The position numbers and the translations under genes are program-made. Below, one piece after another: positions 21,096 through 29,590 of a DNA stretch of 64,000 nucleotides. The DNA comes from Clostridium sp. (lineage in GTDB: Bacteria > Bacillota > Clostridia > Lachnospirales > Lachnospiraceae). The DNA lies in contig JAMPFF010000001.1 in assembly GCA_023664605.1 (NCBI GenBank), positions 1 to 64,000 of the forward strand. Direction: 5' to 3'. Numbering within the stretch: the first letter of the stretch is position 1; the number at the start of each line of letters is the position of its first letter. Under the pieces are notes generated by a model. The model saw only the letters and a list, made by a program, of their open reading frames with translations, had not been told where the DNA came from and made no database searches.

Positions 21096-21521
21096 TTACT
21101 CTTCTACTGTGATGCCCATACTTCTTGCAGTACCGGCAATCATGCTCATAGCAGCCTCTAAGCTTGCCGCATTTAAATCAGGCATTTTCGTCTCCGCAAT
21201 TTCCTGAAGCTTTGCTTTGGAAATGGTCGCCACTTTTGTCTTATTCGGTACGGCGGAACCTGATTTGATGTTGCACGCTTTCTTTAAAAGAACGGCTGCA
21301 GGCGGAGTCTTGGTTACAAAACTAAAGCTTCTGTCTGCATATACTGTGATAACGACAGGGATGATAACATCACCTTTATCAGCAGTCTTTGCGTTGAACT
21401 GTTTGGTAAATTCAACGATGTTGACGCCATGCTGTCCAAGTGCAGGACCAACCGGCGGCGCCGGCGTAGCTTTGCCGGCAGGAATCTGTAACTTGATATA
21501 ACCTTCTACTTTCTTTGCCAT
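21096..21521 (-). CDS. rplK: 50S ribosomal protein L11
   Basis: Starting at [18 protein letters not shown] gives 141 residues, the standard length. AGGAGG lies eight bases upstream. A longer frame to 21635 runs through a perfect hairpin and has no ribosome site. L11 binds the GTPase-associated region of 23S rRNA and is needed for stringent activation of RelA. The N-terminal [14 protein letters not shown] and the C-terminal [12 protein letters not shown] are conserved. Confidence 0.97.
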   Translation of the reverse strand: MAKKVEGYIKLQIPAGKATPAPPVGPALGQHGVNIVEFTKQFNAKTADKGDVIIPVVITVYADRSFSFVTKTPPAAVLLKKACNIKSGSAVPNKTKVATISKAKLQEIAETKMPDLNAASLEAAMSMIAGTARSMGITVEE

Positions 21522-21583
21522 AATGGCACCTCCTAATATAATGTGGTATAGGCGCAGACACTCTCTGCCTGCTCCCACGTTGG

Positions 21584-21607
21584 CAGAATCACAGGCTTGT
21601 GATTCTG
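21584..21607. repeat. Perfect hairpin in nusG-rplK gap
   Basis: CAGAATCACA-GGCT-TGTGATTCTG is a perfect ten-pair stem in the 118-base gap between nusG and rplK. It has no U tract, so it resembles the other non-terminator intergenic hairpins of the window. Confidence 0.65.
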
Positions 21608-21639
21608 TCATATCTGTAACCGCCGAAGCGGACAAATAC

Positions 21640-22158
21640 CTATTTCAAATTTCTCACTTCCGCAAAGCTTATTTCGACCGGCGTCTCTCTTCCGAAGAGT
21701 TCTACGTTTATCGTCGCTGTCTGTTTGCCGTAGTCCATTCTCTGTACCACGCCGACCGTATCTTTCCATACGCCCGCAACGACTGCAATCGTATCTCCCT
21801 CCGCAAAATCGACCGTCACATTCTCGACTTTGATGCCGAGCGGCTTCATTTCTGCTTCCGAAAGCGGAACCGGTTTGCTGCCCGGTCCGACGAATCCCGT
21901 TACGCCTCTCGTATTACGAACGACATACCATGTATCGTCATTCATAACCATATTGATGAGTACATAACCCGGAAACATTTTTTTCTGGACGGTTTTTCTG
22001 GCTCCGTTTTTCATTTCCATTACATCCTGCAACGGCACGCGGACTTCCAGAATCTCTTCCTCCAAATGTCTGTTTTCAATAGTTTTCTCAATATTGGCTT
22101 TTACCTTATTTTCATATCCTGAATAAGTATGCACAACATACCAATTTGCTTCTGCCAT
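21640..22158 (-). CDS. nusG: Transcription termination/antitermination factor NusG
   Basis: Starting at [20 protein letters not shown] gives 172 residues. AGGGG lies seven bases upstream. The NGN domain (including [11 protein letters not shown]) and the C-terminal KOW domain ([19 protein letters not shown]) are complete. NusG binds RNA polymerase and modulates pausing and Rho action. Its stop is 118 bases from rplK. Confidence 0.97.
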   Translation of the reverse strand: MAEANWYVVHTYSGYENKVKANIEKTIENRHLEEEILEVRVPLQDVMEMKNGARKTVQKKMFPGYVLINMVMNDDTWYVVRNTRGVTGFVGPGSKPVPLSEAEMKPLGIKVENVTVDFAEGDTIAVVAGVWKDTVGVVQRMDYGKQTATINVELFGRETPVEISFAEVRNLK

Positions 22159-22174
22159 ACGATTACCCCTCACT

Positions 22175-22387
22175 CTACAATGTTGTCAGGAAATCCACGC
22201 CATACTGAAGCGCGAAATCCAATATGGTAATTATTGCTCCGACTACAACCGAAATAGCAACTACCGCAATGGACTGTTTCAAAAGGGAATCCTTATCCGG
22301 CCAGGTAATTTTCTTAAATTCAGCTTTTACGCCATCCCAAAATTTAACCGGCTTCGGCGTCTTATCTGATTTTGCAGAATCTCCCAT
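22175..22387 (-). CDS. secE: Preprotein translocase subunit SecE
   Basis: The start at MGDSAKSDKTPK gives 70 residues, with AAAGGAG eleven bases upstream. The conserved amphipathic sequence KAEFKKITWPDKDSLLKQS and one C-terminal membrane helix are present. SecE clamps the SecY channel in the inner membrane. It lies 16 bases before nusG, the usual arrangement. Confidence 0.95.
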   Translation of the reverse strand: MGDSAKSDKTPKPVKFWDGVKAEFKKITWPDKDSLLKQSIAVVAISVVVGAIITILDFALQYGVDFLTTL

Positions 22388-22428
22388 AATATAAATTGCT
22401 CCTTTCAAAAGCGATGAACGATGAACAA

Positions 22429-22578
22429 TTACTTGGTTTCTTTATGCAAGGTATGTGTCTTGCAAAATCTACAATATTTCTTTGTTTCCATTCTGTCAGG
22501 ATGTGTTTTCTTATCCTTTGTGGTATTATAATTACGACGTTTGCACTCTGTACATGCTAATGTAATTCTTGTACGCAT
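22429..22578 (-). CDS. rpmG: 50S ribosomal protein L33
   Basis: A 49-codon frame gives [20 protein letters not shown] and ends [10 protein letters not shown]. Two CxxC pairs (CTEC and CRFC) are present, so it is the zinc-binding form of L33. GGAGG is eight bases upstream. It is the first gene of rpmG-secE-nusG and is followed by secE after 41 bases. Confidence 0.95.
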   Translation of the reverse strand: MRTRITLACTECKRRNYNTTKDKKTHPDRMETKKYCRFCKTHTLHKETK

Positions 22579-22653
22579 TTTTATTACCTCCGCTTGCCTG
22601 ATTTATCAAAATTTGAGCATAAAAAAAAGACCTCAATCTCATCTCGTTTGTCT

Positions 22654-22682
22654 AATATACCATAACATTATTTTTTCGTCAA
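22654..22682 (-). promoter_or_regulatory. Promoter of rpmG-secE-nusG
   Basis: TTGACG, a 17-base spacer and TATATT lie about 75 bases upstream of rpmG on the minus strand. Confidence 0.8.
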
Positions 22683-22721
22683 CTATTTTTCACTTTTTTT
22701 AAAAATTTTAGTAAATTACTA

Positions 22722-22748
22722 TAAAGAATCTGTAAAATCGTCCGATAT
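22722..22748 (+). promoter_or_regulatory. Sigma-28 (SigD/FliA) type promoter
   Basis: TAAA, 15 bases and TCCGATAT match the flagellar sigma-28 consensus TAAA-N15-GCCGATAA at ten of twelve positions. It precedes a FlxA-like gene by about 60 bases, which supports late flagellar control. Confidence 0.75.
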
Positions 22749-22806
22749 ATATAGGAAAAGAAAGATAAGGCAGACTGTAAATATAAGAAGGAGCATGATA
22801 CTAAAT

Positions 22807-23601
22807 ATGAATATAACAGGCGTACAGCAGCAGCCGGCAAACGCTATGGCGGCAAAGCAATCCAACCAGGACAGTCATGAAATCAATATTCAAAAGCAGA
22901 TAGTAACCCTTCAGGAAAAAATGAGGGGTATTACCTATGACAGCAAAATGTCTGCCGAAGAAAAAGATAATGAAAAAAAGGCGTTACAGGAAAAAATCCA
23001 AAACCTGAACAGCGAATTAAAACAATATCAGCTCCAGAAACGTCAGGAAGAAGCAGAAAAAAGGCAAAAAGAAGCTGCCAAACAAAAAGAAATGGAAGAA
23101 CGGCAGATGACGGAAAGCTCTTCCGATACGAAAGAAAACAGTGCGGCCGGCGTCTCTTCGGAAAATATAAGTGAGAGCGACGGCAATAACAATATGACAG
23201 AGCAGGAAAGCGGTCAGTCGGAATCCGACGCTATGCTTTCCATGGCGGGTACGAAAGAGCATCTTGCCGATATGCAGAAAATCCGCGCCAAACTGGAAAA
23301 TCAGATGCGTACCGCACCCACGGCGCAGGAAAAAGCCAAGCTGCAAAAAAAGATTGACGCCATATCCAAAAAGATGGGTGAAAAAATGCAGAAAATATCC
23401 GATACAATAGAGGATACACAAAAAGAAGATAACGCCCGTAAGGCAAAGGTTAAGAAACTTTTACAGGAATTTAGGGATAAACGGAAAAATATGAACGCGG
23501 CAGTTTCCAAAACAACGGATACTGCGCAAACAGGCAGCGGATACTGGCAGGACAGAGCCGCAATGCCCGGTAAAGTGCTTTTAACACGCAAAAAATCATA
23601 G
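22807..23601 (+). CDS. FlxA-like coiled-coil protein
   Basis: The protein has about 264 residues and begins MNITGVQQQPANAMAAKQSN. Its first third is a charged coiled coil (IQKQIVTLQEKMRGITYDSK and on, then KRQEEAEKRQKEAAKQKEME) typical of the FlxA-like family, which is found with flagellar genes and often under sigma-28. The middle is Ser/Glu-rich and disordered, and a second Lys-rich coiled coil follows. No signal peptide or membrane segment is seen. ATG 22795 is too close to AAGGAG, so 22807 is preferred. Function is not established. The sigma-28-like promoter supports a motility link. Confidence 0.65.
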   Translation: MNITGVQQQPANAMAAKQSNQDSHEINIQKQIVTLQEKMRGITYDSKMSAEEKDNEKKALQEKIQNLNSELKQYQLQKRQEEAEKRQKEAAKQKEMEERQMTESSSDTKENSAAGVSSENISESDGNNNMTEQESGQSESDAMLSMAGTKEHLADMQKIRAKLENQMRTAPTAQEKAKLQKKIDAISKKMGEKMQKISDTIEDTQKEDNARKAKVKKLLQEFRDKRKNMNAAVSKTTDTAQTGSGYWQDRAAMPGKVLLTRKKS

Positions 23602-23630
23602 TTGCGTATCTACTTATTAAATGCTACAAT
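23602..23630 (+). promoter_or_regulatory. Sigma-A promoter before FliD-like gene
   Basis: TTGCGT, a 17-base spacer and TACAAT follow directly after the FlxA-like stop codon and precede the next start by about 100 bases. Confidence 0.55.
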
Positions 23631-23727
23631 GGAAATAATAATATAATCAATCCATTATCGCATGGCAACGGACAGCCATTTGGATGTGTACATGATAGCA
23701 GATTTCAAGGAAGAAAGGAGGCGCGTC

Positions 23728-25038
23728 ATGGCTAATACAATTCAGAACTACTCTAATGTATACAACTACTATATGACTACTTATGCGCCCAGGTCGAGTA
23801 CACCTTATGATTCCCATAAGAAGAGCGAACTGAGAAGCGTCTATAATTCCATTGTCAAAATGAATAAAGAGGCTCCTATATACATTCTGGATACCAGTAA
23901 GGAATCTTGTGCATTTGCTATTGGTATGAAAGAAAATGCGAGAGAACTCCGCAATGTAATTGCATCGCTCGGCGATTTGGACGAAGACGAATTGTTGAAC
24001 AAGAAAGCGGCATATTCCAGCAATGAAAATATTGCATCCGCTTCCTATATCGGTACACCGGCAGAGAGCGCAAGTACACCCTCTCTGGACGTGGAAGTGC
24101 ATTCCCTTGCCACCTCGCAGGTAAATATGGGAACTTATCTTCCCGCCAAAGAAGCAATTAATCTTCCCTCTTCTACTTATTCTTTTGATGTTAGTATTGA
24201 TGATTTGAACTATGAATTCCAGTTCAACATTAAGCAGGAAGATACAAACGGAGACGTACAAGAGCGTCTTACCCGTTTGATAAACAACGCGAATGTCGGT
24301 ATTTCTGCGCAGGTAGTGTCAGACGGTGAGGGTAACTCCAGTTTGAGACTGGAATCCAATGCAACCGGTTTAAAAAACAATAAGACGGAAATATTCCATA
24401 TATCAGATGAACGTACCAGCAAAACGGCCGGTACTGTCGATTATTTTGGTCTGGACTATACGACGTCGGCTGCATCGAATGCCAGCTTTTCCGTAAACGG
24501 CGAAGAACGCACATCACCATCTAATCAGGTAACGATAGGCCGTATGTATCAGCTTCACTTGAACGGCGTCAGCAGCGAAGACGGTGAAACCGCTTCTATC
24601 GGCTTAAAGACCGATGTGGAATCTTTAACCGAGAATATCAGCACACTGGTACGCGGATATAATTCATTTTTACGCGCCGCTGCGGAATACAGCGACAGAC
24701 AGCCGAAAAGCAACCGTCTTGTCCATGAACTTGGCAGTATTACCAGAGTATATGCGCATGGACTGACATCGGCCGGATTAAACCTGAATCTGGACGGCAC
24801 ATTGGAAATCGATGACGAAGCGGTTCAACAGACGGCTATGGGCAGCGACGCCAAAGAGGCATTTTCATCCGTTATGGATTTTACGCATTCACTTGTCCGT
24901 AAATCCAACCAGATTGCATTAGACCCGATGAACTATGTCAATAACATCGTTGTAGCCTATAAGAATCCGGGCAAGAATTTTGCCACGCCTTATATCACAA
25001 GCGCCTACAGCGGTATGATGTTTAATAGTTATTGCTAA
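23728..25038 (+). CDS. FliD-like flagellar capping protein (divergent)
   Basis: Starting at MANTIQNYSNVYNYYMTTYA gives 436 residues, with AAAGGAGG six bases upstream. The region SLDVEVHSLATSQVNMGTYL and the beta-rich segment after it, the segment TENISTLVRGYNSFLRAAAE, and the C-terminal LNLNLDGTLEIDDEAVQQTA resemble the FliD/HAP2 fold. The typical N-terminal coiled-coil start is replaced by a 50-residue unfamiliar segment. FliD caps the filament and helps flagellin folding. It could instead be a filament-associated paralogue. Its last codons overlap the convergent carboxyltransferase gene by four bases. Confidence 0.7.
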   Translation: MANTIQNYSNVYNYYMTTYAPRSSTPYDSHKKSELRSVYNSIVKMNKEAPIYILDTSKESCAFAIGMKENARELRNVIASLGDLDEDELLNKKAAYSSNENIASASYIGTPAESASTPSLDVEVHSLATSQVNMGTYLPAKEAINLPSSTYSFDVSIDDLNYEFQFNIKQEDTNGDVQERLTRLINNANVGISAQVVSDGEGNSSLRLESNATGLKNNKTEIFHISDERTSKTAGTVDYFGLDYTTSAASNASFSVNGEERTSPSNQVTIGRMYQLHLNGVSSEDGETASIGLKTDVESLTENISTLVRGYNSFLRAAAEYSDRQPKSNRLVHELGSITRVYAHGLTSAGLNLNLDGTLEIDDEAVQQTAMGSDAKEAFSSVMDFTHSLVRKSNQIALDPMNYVNNIVVAYKNPGKNFATPYITSAYSGMMFNSYC

Positions 25039-26648
25039 AGCGGGATATTCCCGTGTTTCTTTTCCGGCAGTTTAACCTGTTTATTTTTCAATCCGTGAAG
25101 CGCTTTCAAAAGCGCTTCTCTTGTTTCTTCCGGTTTGATGACCTCATTAACATACCCTCTTGCCGACGCCACATAGGGATTTAAGAAACGCTCCTCATAC
25201 TCCGCCTTGCACTGTGCGCGCATTTCTTCCGGATTGGGCGCCGCTTTGATTTTTTTCTTAAAAGCAATATTCACCGCGCCGTCCGCGCCCATAACCGCAA
25301 TTTCCGCAATCGGCCATGCGTAGACGATATCGGCTCCCATTTCTTTTGAGTTCATCGCAATATACGCGCCACCGTATGCCTTGCGCATAATCAGGGAAAT
25401 TTTCGGCACGGTTGCCTCCGAATACGCATACAAAATCTTCGCGCCATGGCGGATAATGCCGTTATGCTCCTGTTCCGTTCCCGGTAAGAATGCCGGAACG
25501 TCTATTAATGTAATAAGCGGAATATTGAAGCAGTCGCAGAAACGGATAAATCTTGCTATCTTATCCGATACATGATAATCTAAGGAACCGCCCATAACGT
25601 TTGGCTGGTTGGCGATAAAGCCTACGACTTTGCCTTCCATCCTGCCCCAGCCGACAACGCCGTTCATGGCAAACTCTTTCTGTACCTCAAAGAAACTGCC
25701 GTCATCTACAATGCAGTCAATTACTTCTTTGACGTCATAAGCGTGTCTGGAGTTATCCGGAACGATATCCCTGATTTTAGCCGCCTTTCCTTTGGCCACG
25801 TTTTCTACTTTACTGAGTCTGCCAAAGACTCTGCCTACGCCGCCGGGCAGATGGTTCTGCCGCTCTTTGGTATTGATAACCGGCGGTTTTTCCGTATTAT
25901 TGCTCGGCAGATAGGATAACAGTTTCCGGACGCCCATCAGGCACTCTCTTTCGGAATCATAAGTAAAATGGGAAACGCCGCTCTTTTTGGCGTGTACGTC
26001 GGCGCCGCCCAATTCCTCTACCGACACTTCCTCATTAATAACGGTTTTCACCACGTTAGGACCGGTAATGAACATTTTGGAAATATCTTTTACCATAAAA
26101 ATGAAATCGCAGATAGCCGGCGCGTAACATGCGCCGCCGGAGCAGGGACCTAAAATAACCGCAATCTGCGGAATCACGCCCGAAGCCTGCGTATGGCGAA
26201 GAAACATCCCGCTGTAGCCGCTTAACGAGGAAATACCCTCCTCAATTCTTGCGCCGCCGCTGTCATTGATACAGATAAGCGGCGCTTTCATCTGCATTGC
26301 CATATCCTGAATACGGCAGATTTTAAAAGAATGATATTCGCCCAGCGTACCGCCGATAACCGTAAAATCTTCACTGGAAACAAAGACCAACCTGCCGTCT
26401 ATTTCGCCGTATCCCGTTACGACGCCGTCTCCGGGTACACGTCTTTTATCCAGGTCAAAATCATCGATTCTGGACTCTACAAATCCGTCCACTTCCACAA
26501 AAGTGTCTTTATCAAGCAGCATCTCAATACGCTCTCTTGCCGTAAATTTCCCGCTTTGATGCTGCTTTTCAATTCTGGCTCTGCCTCCGCCGGCAAGGGC
26601 CTTCTTTCTTCTCTCATCCAATTCCCGAACAGCTTCATCCCAATCCAT
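25035..26648 (-). CDS. Acyl-CoA carboxylase carboxyltransferase subunit (PccB/MmdA family)
   Basis: This 537-residue protein has both crotonase-like halves of the biotin-dependent carboxyltransferase: DSGGARIEEGISSLSGY and GPCSGGACYAPAICDF in the first, and GAKILYAYSEATVPKISLIM with RKAYGGAYIAMNSK in the second. The family moves carboxyl groups between biotin and propionyl-, methylmalonyl- or similar CoA. No biotin carrier or decarboxylase beta subunit lies next to it here, so whether it is a methylmalonyl-CoA decarboxylase alpha or a carboxylase subunit cannot be decided. GGAGG precedes the ATG, and a near-perfect promoter lies at 26721-26748. Confidence 0.88.
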   Translation of the reverse strand: MDWDEAVRELDERRKKALAGGGRARIEKQHQSGKFTARERIEMLLDKDTFVEVDGFVESRIDDFDLDKRRVPGDGVVTGYGEIDGRLVFVSSEDFTVIGGTLGEYHSFKICRIQDMAMQMKAPLICINDSGGARIEEGISSLSGYSGMFLRHTQASGVIPQIAVILGPCSGGACYAPAICDFIFMVKDISKMFITGPNVVKTVINEEVSVEELGGADVHAKKSGVSHFTYDSERECLMGVRKLLSYLPSNNTEKPPVINTKERQNHLPGGVGRVFGRLSKVENVAKGKAAKIRDIVPDNSRHAYDVKEVIDCIVDDGSFFEVQKEFAMNGVVGWGRMEGKVVGFIANQPNVMGGSLDYHVSDKIARFIRFCDCFNIPLITLIDVPAFLPGTEQEHNGIIRHGAKILYAYSEATVPKISLIMRKAYGGAYIAMNSKEMGADIVYAWPIAEIAVMGADGAVNIAFKKKIKAAPNPEEMRAQCKAEYEERFLNPYVASARGYVNEVIKPEETREALLKALHGLKNKQVKLPEKKHGNIPL

Positions 26649-26720
26649 GATAATCCTCCATATATGCCTGTGATATTGTTTTGAAGTTCCAATACTTTGG
26701 CTTTCAAACTATTTAAGCAA

Positions 26721-26748
26721 ATTATAGCAGAGTCGTACCGATTGTCAA
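26721..26748 (-). promoter_or_regulatory. Promoter of the carboxyltransferase gene
   Basis: TTGACA, 16 bases and TATAAT on the minus strand, about 75 bases before the start. Both hexamers match the sigma-A consensus exactly. Confidence 0.85.
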
Positions 26749-26770
26749 GCGTTTATCGCAAGAAATCTTC

Positions 26771-27919
26771 TTAATGTAAATGCTGCGCCTCTGCTTCCAC
26801 CATCTGCAGGGCGGCCGCAATCACTTTATCCATGTCATAATAACGGTATGCACCAAGCCGTCCGCCGAATAGAACCTGCGGCTGTGAATCCGCCAGTTTT
26901 TGGTATGCGGCAAACAACGCGTCGTTTTTCTCGTTATTGACCGGATAATACGGTTCCTCTCCCGCTTTCCATTCAGCCGGATACTCCCTTGTAATGACAG
27001 TTCCCGGCTGTCTGCCAAATTCAAAATGCTTATGCTCGATGATTCTTGTATAGGGCGTTTCTTTATCCGTGTAATTGACTACCGCATTGCCCTGATAATT
27101 CTCACACTCCGCCATTTCCTCCTGCTCAAAACGCAGTGAGCGGTATTCCAGATATCCCAACTGATACTGAAAATATTCGTCAATCATTCCCGTATAGAGT
27201 ACCTTTGTAAAGCTGTTGCCTGCCCGGTCAACAAAATTCGGGTTCTCTTTGTCCGGAGCAGATTTGATATACTCCTGATAAGAAATTCCCGTCTTTACTT
27301 CGATGCCCTGCAGCATTTTTTCTATAATAGCGGTATATCCGCCAACCGGAATTCCCTGATACGGGTCATTGAAATAGTTATTGTCGTATGTGAACCGTAA
27401 CGGCAGTCTTTTGATGATAAAGGCGGGAAGTTCTGTGCAGTCACGCCCCCACTGCTTTTGCGTATAGCCTTTTACAAGCTTTTCATATACATCCCGCCCC
27501 ACCAGTGATAATGCCTGTTCCTCCAGATTTCGGGGTTTATCAATATGCAGTTTGGCTATCTGTCTGTCAATCTCCGCTTTTGCCTGCGCAGGCGTCACGA
27601 CGCCCCACATCTTGCTGAAAGTATTCATATTAAACGGAAGATTATAAAGTTCGTCATGATATCTCGCTATCGGTGAATTAATATAATGATTAAAAGAGGC
27701 AAACCCGTTCATATAATCCCACACCTTTTTATCCGATGTGTGGAAAATATGCGCTCCATACTTATGCACCTGAATGCCTAAAACGGATTCCGTATAAATA
27801 TTTCCCGCAATATGTTCCCTCTTATCAATGACAAGGACTTTCCTGCCTCTTTTTTTCATCTCGTATGCGAAAACCGCGCCGAACAAGCCGGAGCCAACAA
27901 TCAAATAATCATACTGCAT
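26771..27919 (-). CDS. glf: UDP-galactopyranose mutase
   Basis: Starting at MQYDYLIVGSGLFGAVFAYE gives 382 residues, with GGAGG upstream. The FAD-binding VGSGLFGAVFAYEMKKRG and the signature GAHIFHTSDKKVWDYMN are clear. The enzyme converts UDP-galactopyranose to UDP-galactofuranose for surface glycans. It follows a small HTH gene by 22 bases in the same direction, so the two are probably co-transcribed. The longer frame to 27970 lacks a ribosome site. Confidence 0.95.
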   Translation of the reverse strand: MQYDYLIVGSGLFGAVFAYEMKKRGRKVLVIDKREHIAGNIYTESVLGIQVHKYGAHIFHTSDKKVWDYMNGFASFNHYINSPIARYHDELYNLPFNMNTFSKMWGVVTPAQAKAEIDRQIAKLHIDKPRNLEEQALSLVGRDVYEKLVKGYTQKQWGRDCTELPAFIIKRLPLRFTYDNNYFNDPYQGIPVGGYTAIIEKMLQGIEVKTGISYQEYIKSAPDKENPNFVDRAGNSFTKVLYTGMIDEYFQYQLGYLEYRSLRFEQEEMAECENYQGNAVVNYTDKETPYTRIIEHKHFEFGRQPGTVITREYPAEWKAGEEPYYPVNNEKNDALFAAYQKLADSQPQVLFGGRLGAYRYYDMDKVIAAALQMVEAEAQHLH

Positions 27920-27941
27920 ACTAAGCCTCCATGTGAAACTT

Positions 27942-28283
27942 TTACTGCTCCGGCGCCTGATATTTCTCAAGCTGCGCGTAATCTTCCATCAATTCCAGAG
28001 CTTTCTTTCTTCCTGTCTTGTTCAATTTGATGTAATACTGCATAACCCTGTTTTCGAGAATTTTGTTACCCAGCGGACTTTTCTTATCCAATGGAGAAAA
28101 ATCAACCGGATTCAAATTCAGCCTATCACACATCCGGATAACAGTTCCATATGCCATTCCCTCAATTCCCCTGTCCAGTGCAGTTACGAGCGTAGAATAA
28201 GGAATCTCCATTTCGATTGCAAATTGCCTTACGCTCTTGTACTGTGATAAAATTTCTGCCTTTAAGATTTCTGCCTTGGTCAT
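27942..28283 (-). CDS. Helix-turn-helix (Xre-like) protein
   Basis: The protein has 113 residues. Residues 14-60 (KSVRQFAIEMEIPYSTLVTA, then AYGTVIRMCDRLNLN) form a Cro/C1-type helix-turn-helix. The C-terminal half is helical (NKTGRKKALELMEDYAQLEK). The ribosome site AAAGGAGGG precedes the ATG. It lies immediately upstream of glf. It may be a local regulator of that unit or an unrelated small DNA-binding protein. Confidence 0.75.
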   Translation of the reverse strand: MTKAEILKAEILSQYKSVRQFAIEMEIPYSTLVTALDRGIEGMAYGTVIRMCDRLNLNPVDFSPLDKKSPLGNKILENRVMQYYIKLNKTGRKKALELMEDYAQLEKYQAPEQ

Positions 28284-28459
28284 ATGCCAGTCCCTCCTTT
28301 AATGTAAAAATTGATGTTCACCGCGAAGCAATCATTTCTCCATCGCCTCATAGTTATTATTACTTTACCACACATACGGCAAAAAAGGAACTCCTTAATC
28401 TGCAAATTGAACGGAATTTCGTTACTTTGGTCAAAATAGCAAAAATTTCTTTAAAATTA

Positions 28460-28489
28460 TTGTCTAAAAAGACTATAAGATGATAGAAT
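28460..28489 (+). promoter_or_regulatory. Promoter of the tandem glycosyltransferase genes
   Basis: TTGTCT, 18 bases and TAGAAT lie about 50 bases upstream of the first glycosyltransferase gene. Confidence 0.5.
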
Positions 28490-28541
28490 AGTTTTATCAC
28501 TGAATTTATATTACTATCAAGAGAAAGGCTTATATATCGCT

Positions 28542-29588
28542 ATGTTACCTATTACAGTCTGCATGATTGCAAAAAATGAAGATATTCACATTGAGGAATG
28601 CCTAAAAAGGCTTCGCCCCTGTAAATTTGAGATTGTCGTCGTCGATACCGGCTCCGTTGACAGAACCATCGAAGCGGCAAAAAAGTATACCAATAAAGTT
28701 TATCATTTTGAATGGTGCAACGATTTCAGCGCGGCCAGAAACTACGCTGTCAATCAGGCTTCCAATGACTGGGTCTTAAACATTGACTGCGACGAGTATC
28801 TGGAAAATATAAACCTTGCCGATATCGAAGAAGTTTTACAGGACAATCTTTCCTCCGTAGGCATGATTGTCCGCAACAACCCCTATATCATTCAGGGCGT
28901 ACGCTCCATTATGACCGAACGAATCGGCAGACTTTTCAACCGTAACTATTGTCACTATGAAGGGAATATCCATGAGCAGGTCACCACACTGGACGGAGCG
29001 GAACCCGCGAGCTTTCATCTGCCTCTGACCTTTTATCATGAGGGGTATGTTACGGAGTCCGATAAACGTATGCGCGCTACCCGTAACCTGGAAATGCTGC
29101 TGCGGGATTTGGAGGTAAAAGGCCCCAATCCCTATATCTATTTCCAGCTCGGACAAAACTATGTCTCTTTAAATGACCTGGAAAAAGCGGCGCACTATTA
29201 TAAACTCGGCCTTGACCTTAATGCGGACCCGCATTCCGCTTTTGTGCAGAGCATGACCGAAACTTACGGCTACTGCCTGATTGAACTTGCCAAATATGAT
29301 ATCGCGCTGGCTTTGAAAAAGAAATACGAACTTTTCGCCAACCGCGCGGACTTTGTATACTTGATGGGTATGATATATATGAAAAAAAATATGTGGGAAG
29401 AGGCTATCGCGGAATTTAAGAAAGCAACCACGCTGACCTCCTGCTCCCGTAAGGGCGTCAACAGCTATCACGCCTACTATAACATCGCCTCCATCTATGA
29501 AAAACTTGGCGAGATGGAAAAGGCCAAAGAATATTATTTAAAATGCGGCGATTACAGCAACGCCGTAAAAAGACTGGGAGAATTATAA
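28542..29588 (+). CDS. Family 2 glycosyltransferase with C-terminal TPR repeats (SunS-like), copy 1
   Basis: The protein has 348 residues. The GT-A domain (MLPITVCMIAKNED, VVVDTGSVDRT, NIDCDEY as the metal-binding acidic motif) covers about 1-200. The remainder has TPR-type helices (YIYFQLGQNYVSLNDLEKAA; YYNIASIYEKLGEMEKAKEY). The same architecture occurs in SunS, which glycosylates a peptide, and in many clostridial protein glycosyltransferases. It is soluble, with no membrane anchor. A close paralogue follows two bases downstream. Substrate is unknown; flagellin or a surface protein is a guess from the flagellar genes 4 kb away. Confidence 0.85.
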   Translation: MLPITVCMIAKNEDIHIEECLKRLRPCKFEIVVVDTGSVDRTIEAAKKYTNKVYHFEWCNDFSAARNYAVNQASNDWVLNIDCDEYLENINLADIEEVLQDNLSSVGMIVRNNPYIIQGVRSIMTERIGRLFNRNYCHYEGNIHEQVTTLDGAEPASFHLPLTFYHEGYVTESDKRMRATRNLEMLLRDLEVKGPNPYIYFQLGQNYVSLNDLEKAAHYYKLGLDLNADPHSAFVQSMTETYGYCLIELAKYDIALALKKKYELFANRADFVYLMGMIYMKKNMWEEAIAEFKKATTLTSCSRKGVNSYHAYYNIASIYEKLGEMEKAKEYYLKCGDYSNAVKRLGEL

Positions 29589-29590
29589 GT

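Noticed and set aside
21523-22122. 199-codon plus-strand frame over nusG
   Set aside because: Antisense of nusG with no start signal or family match.
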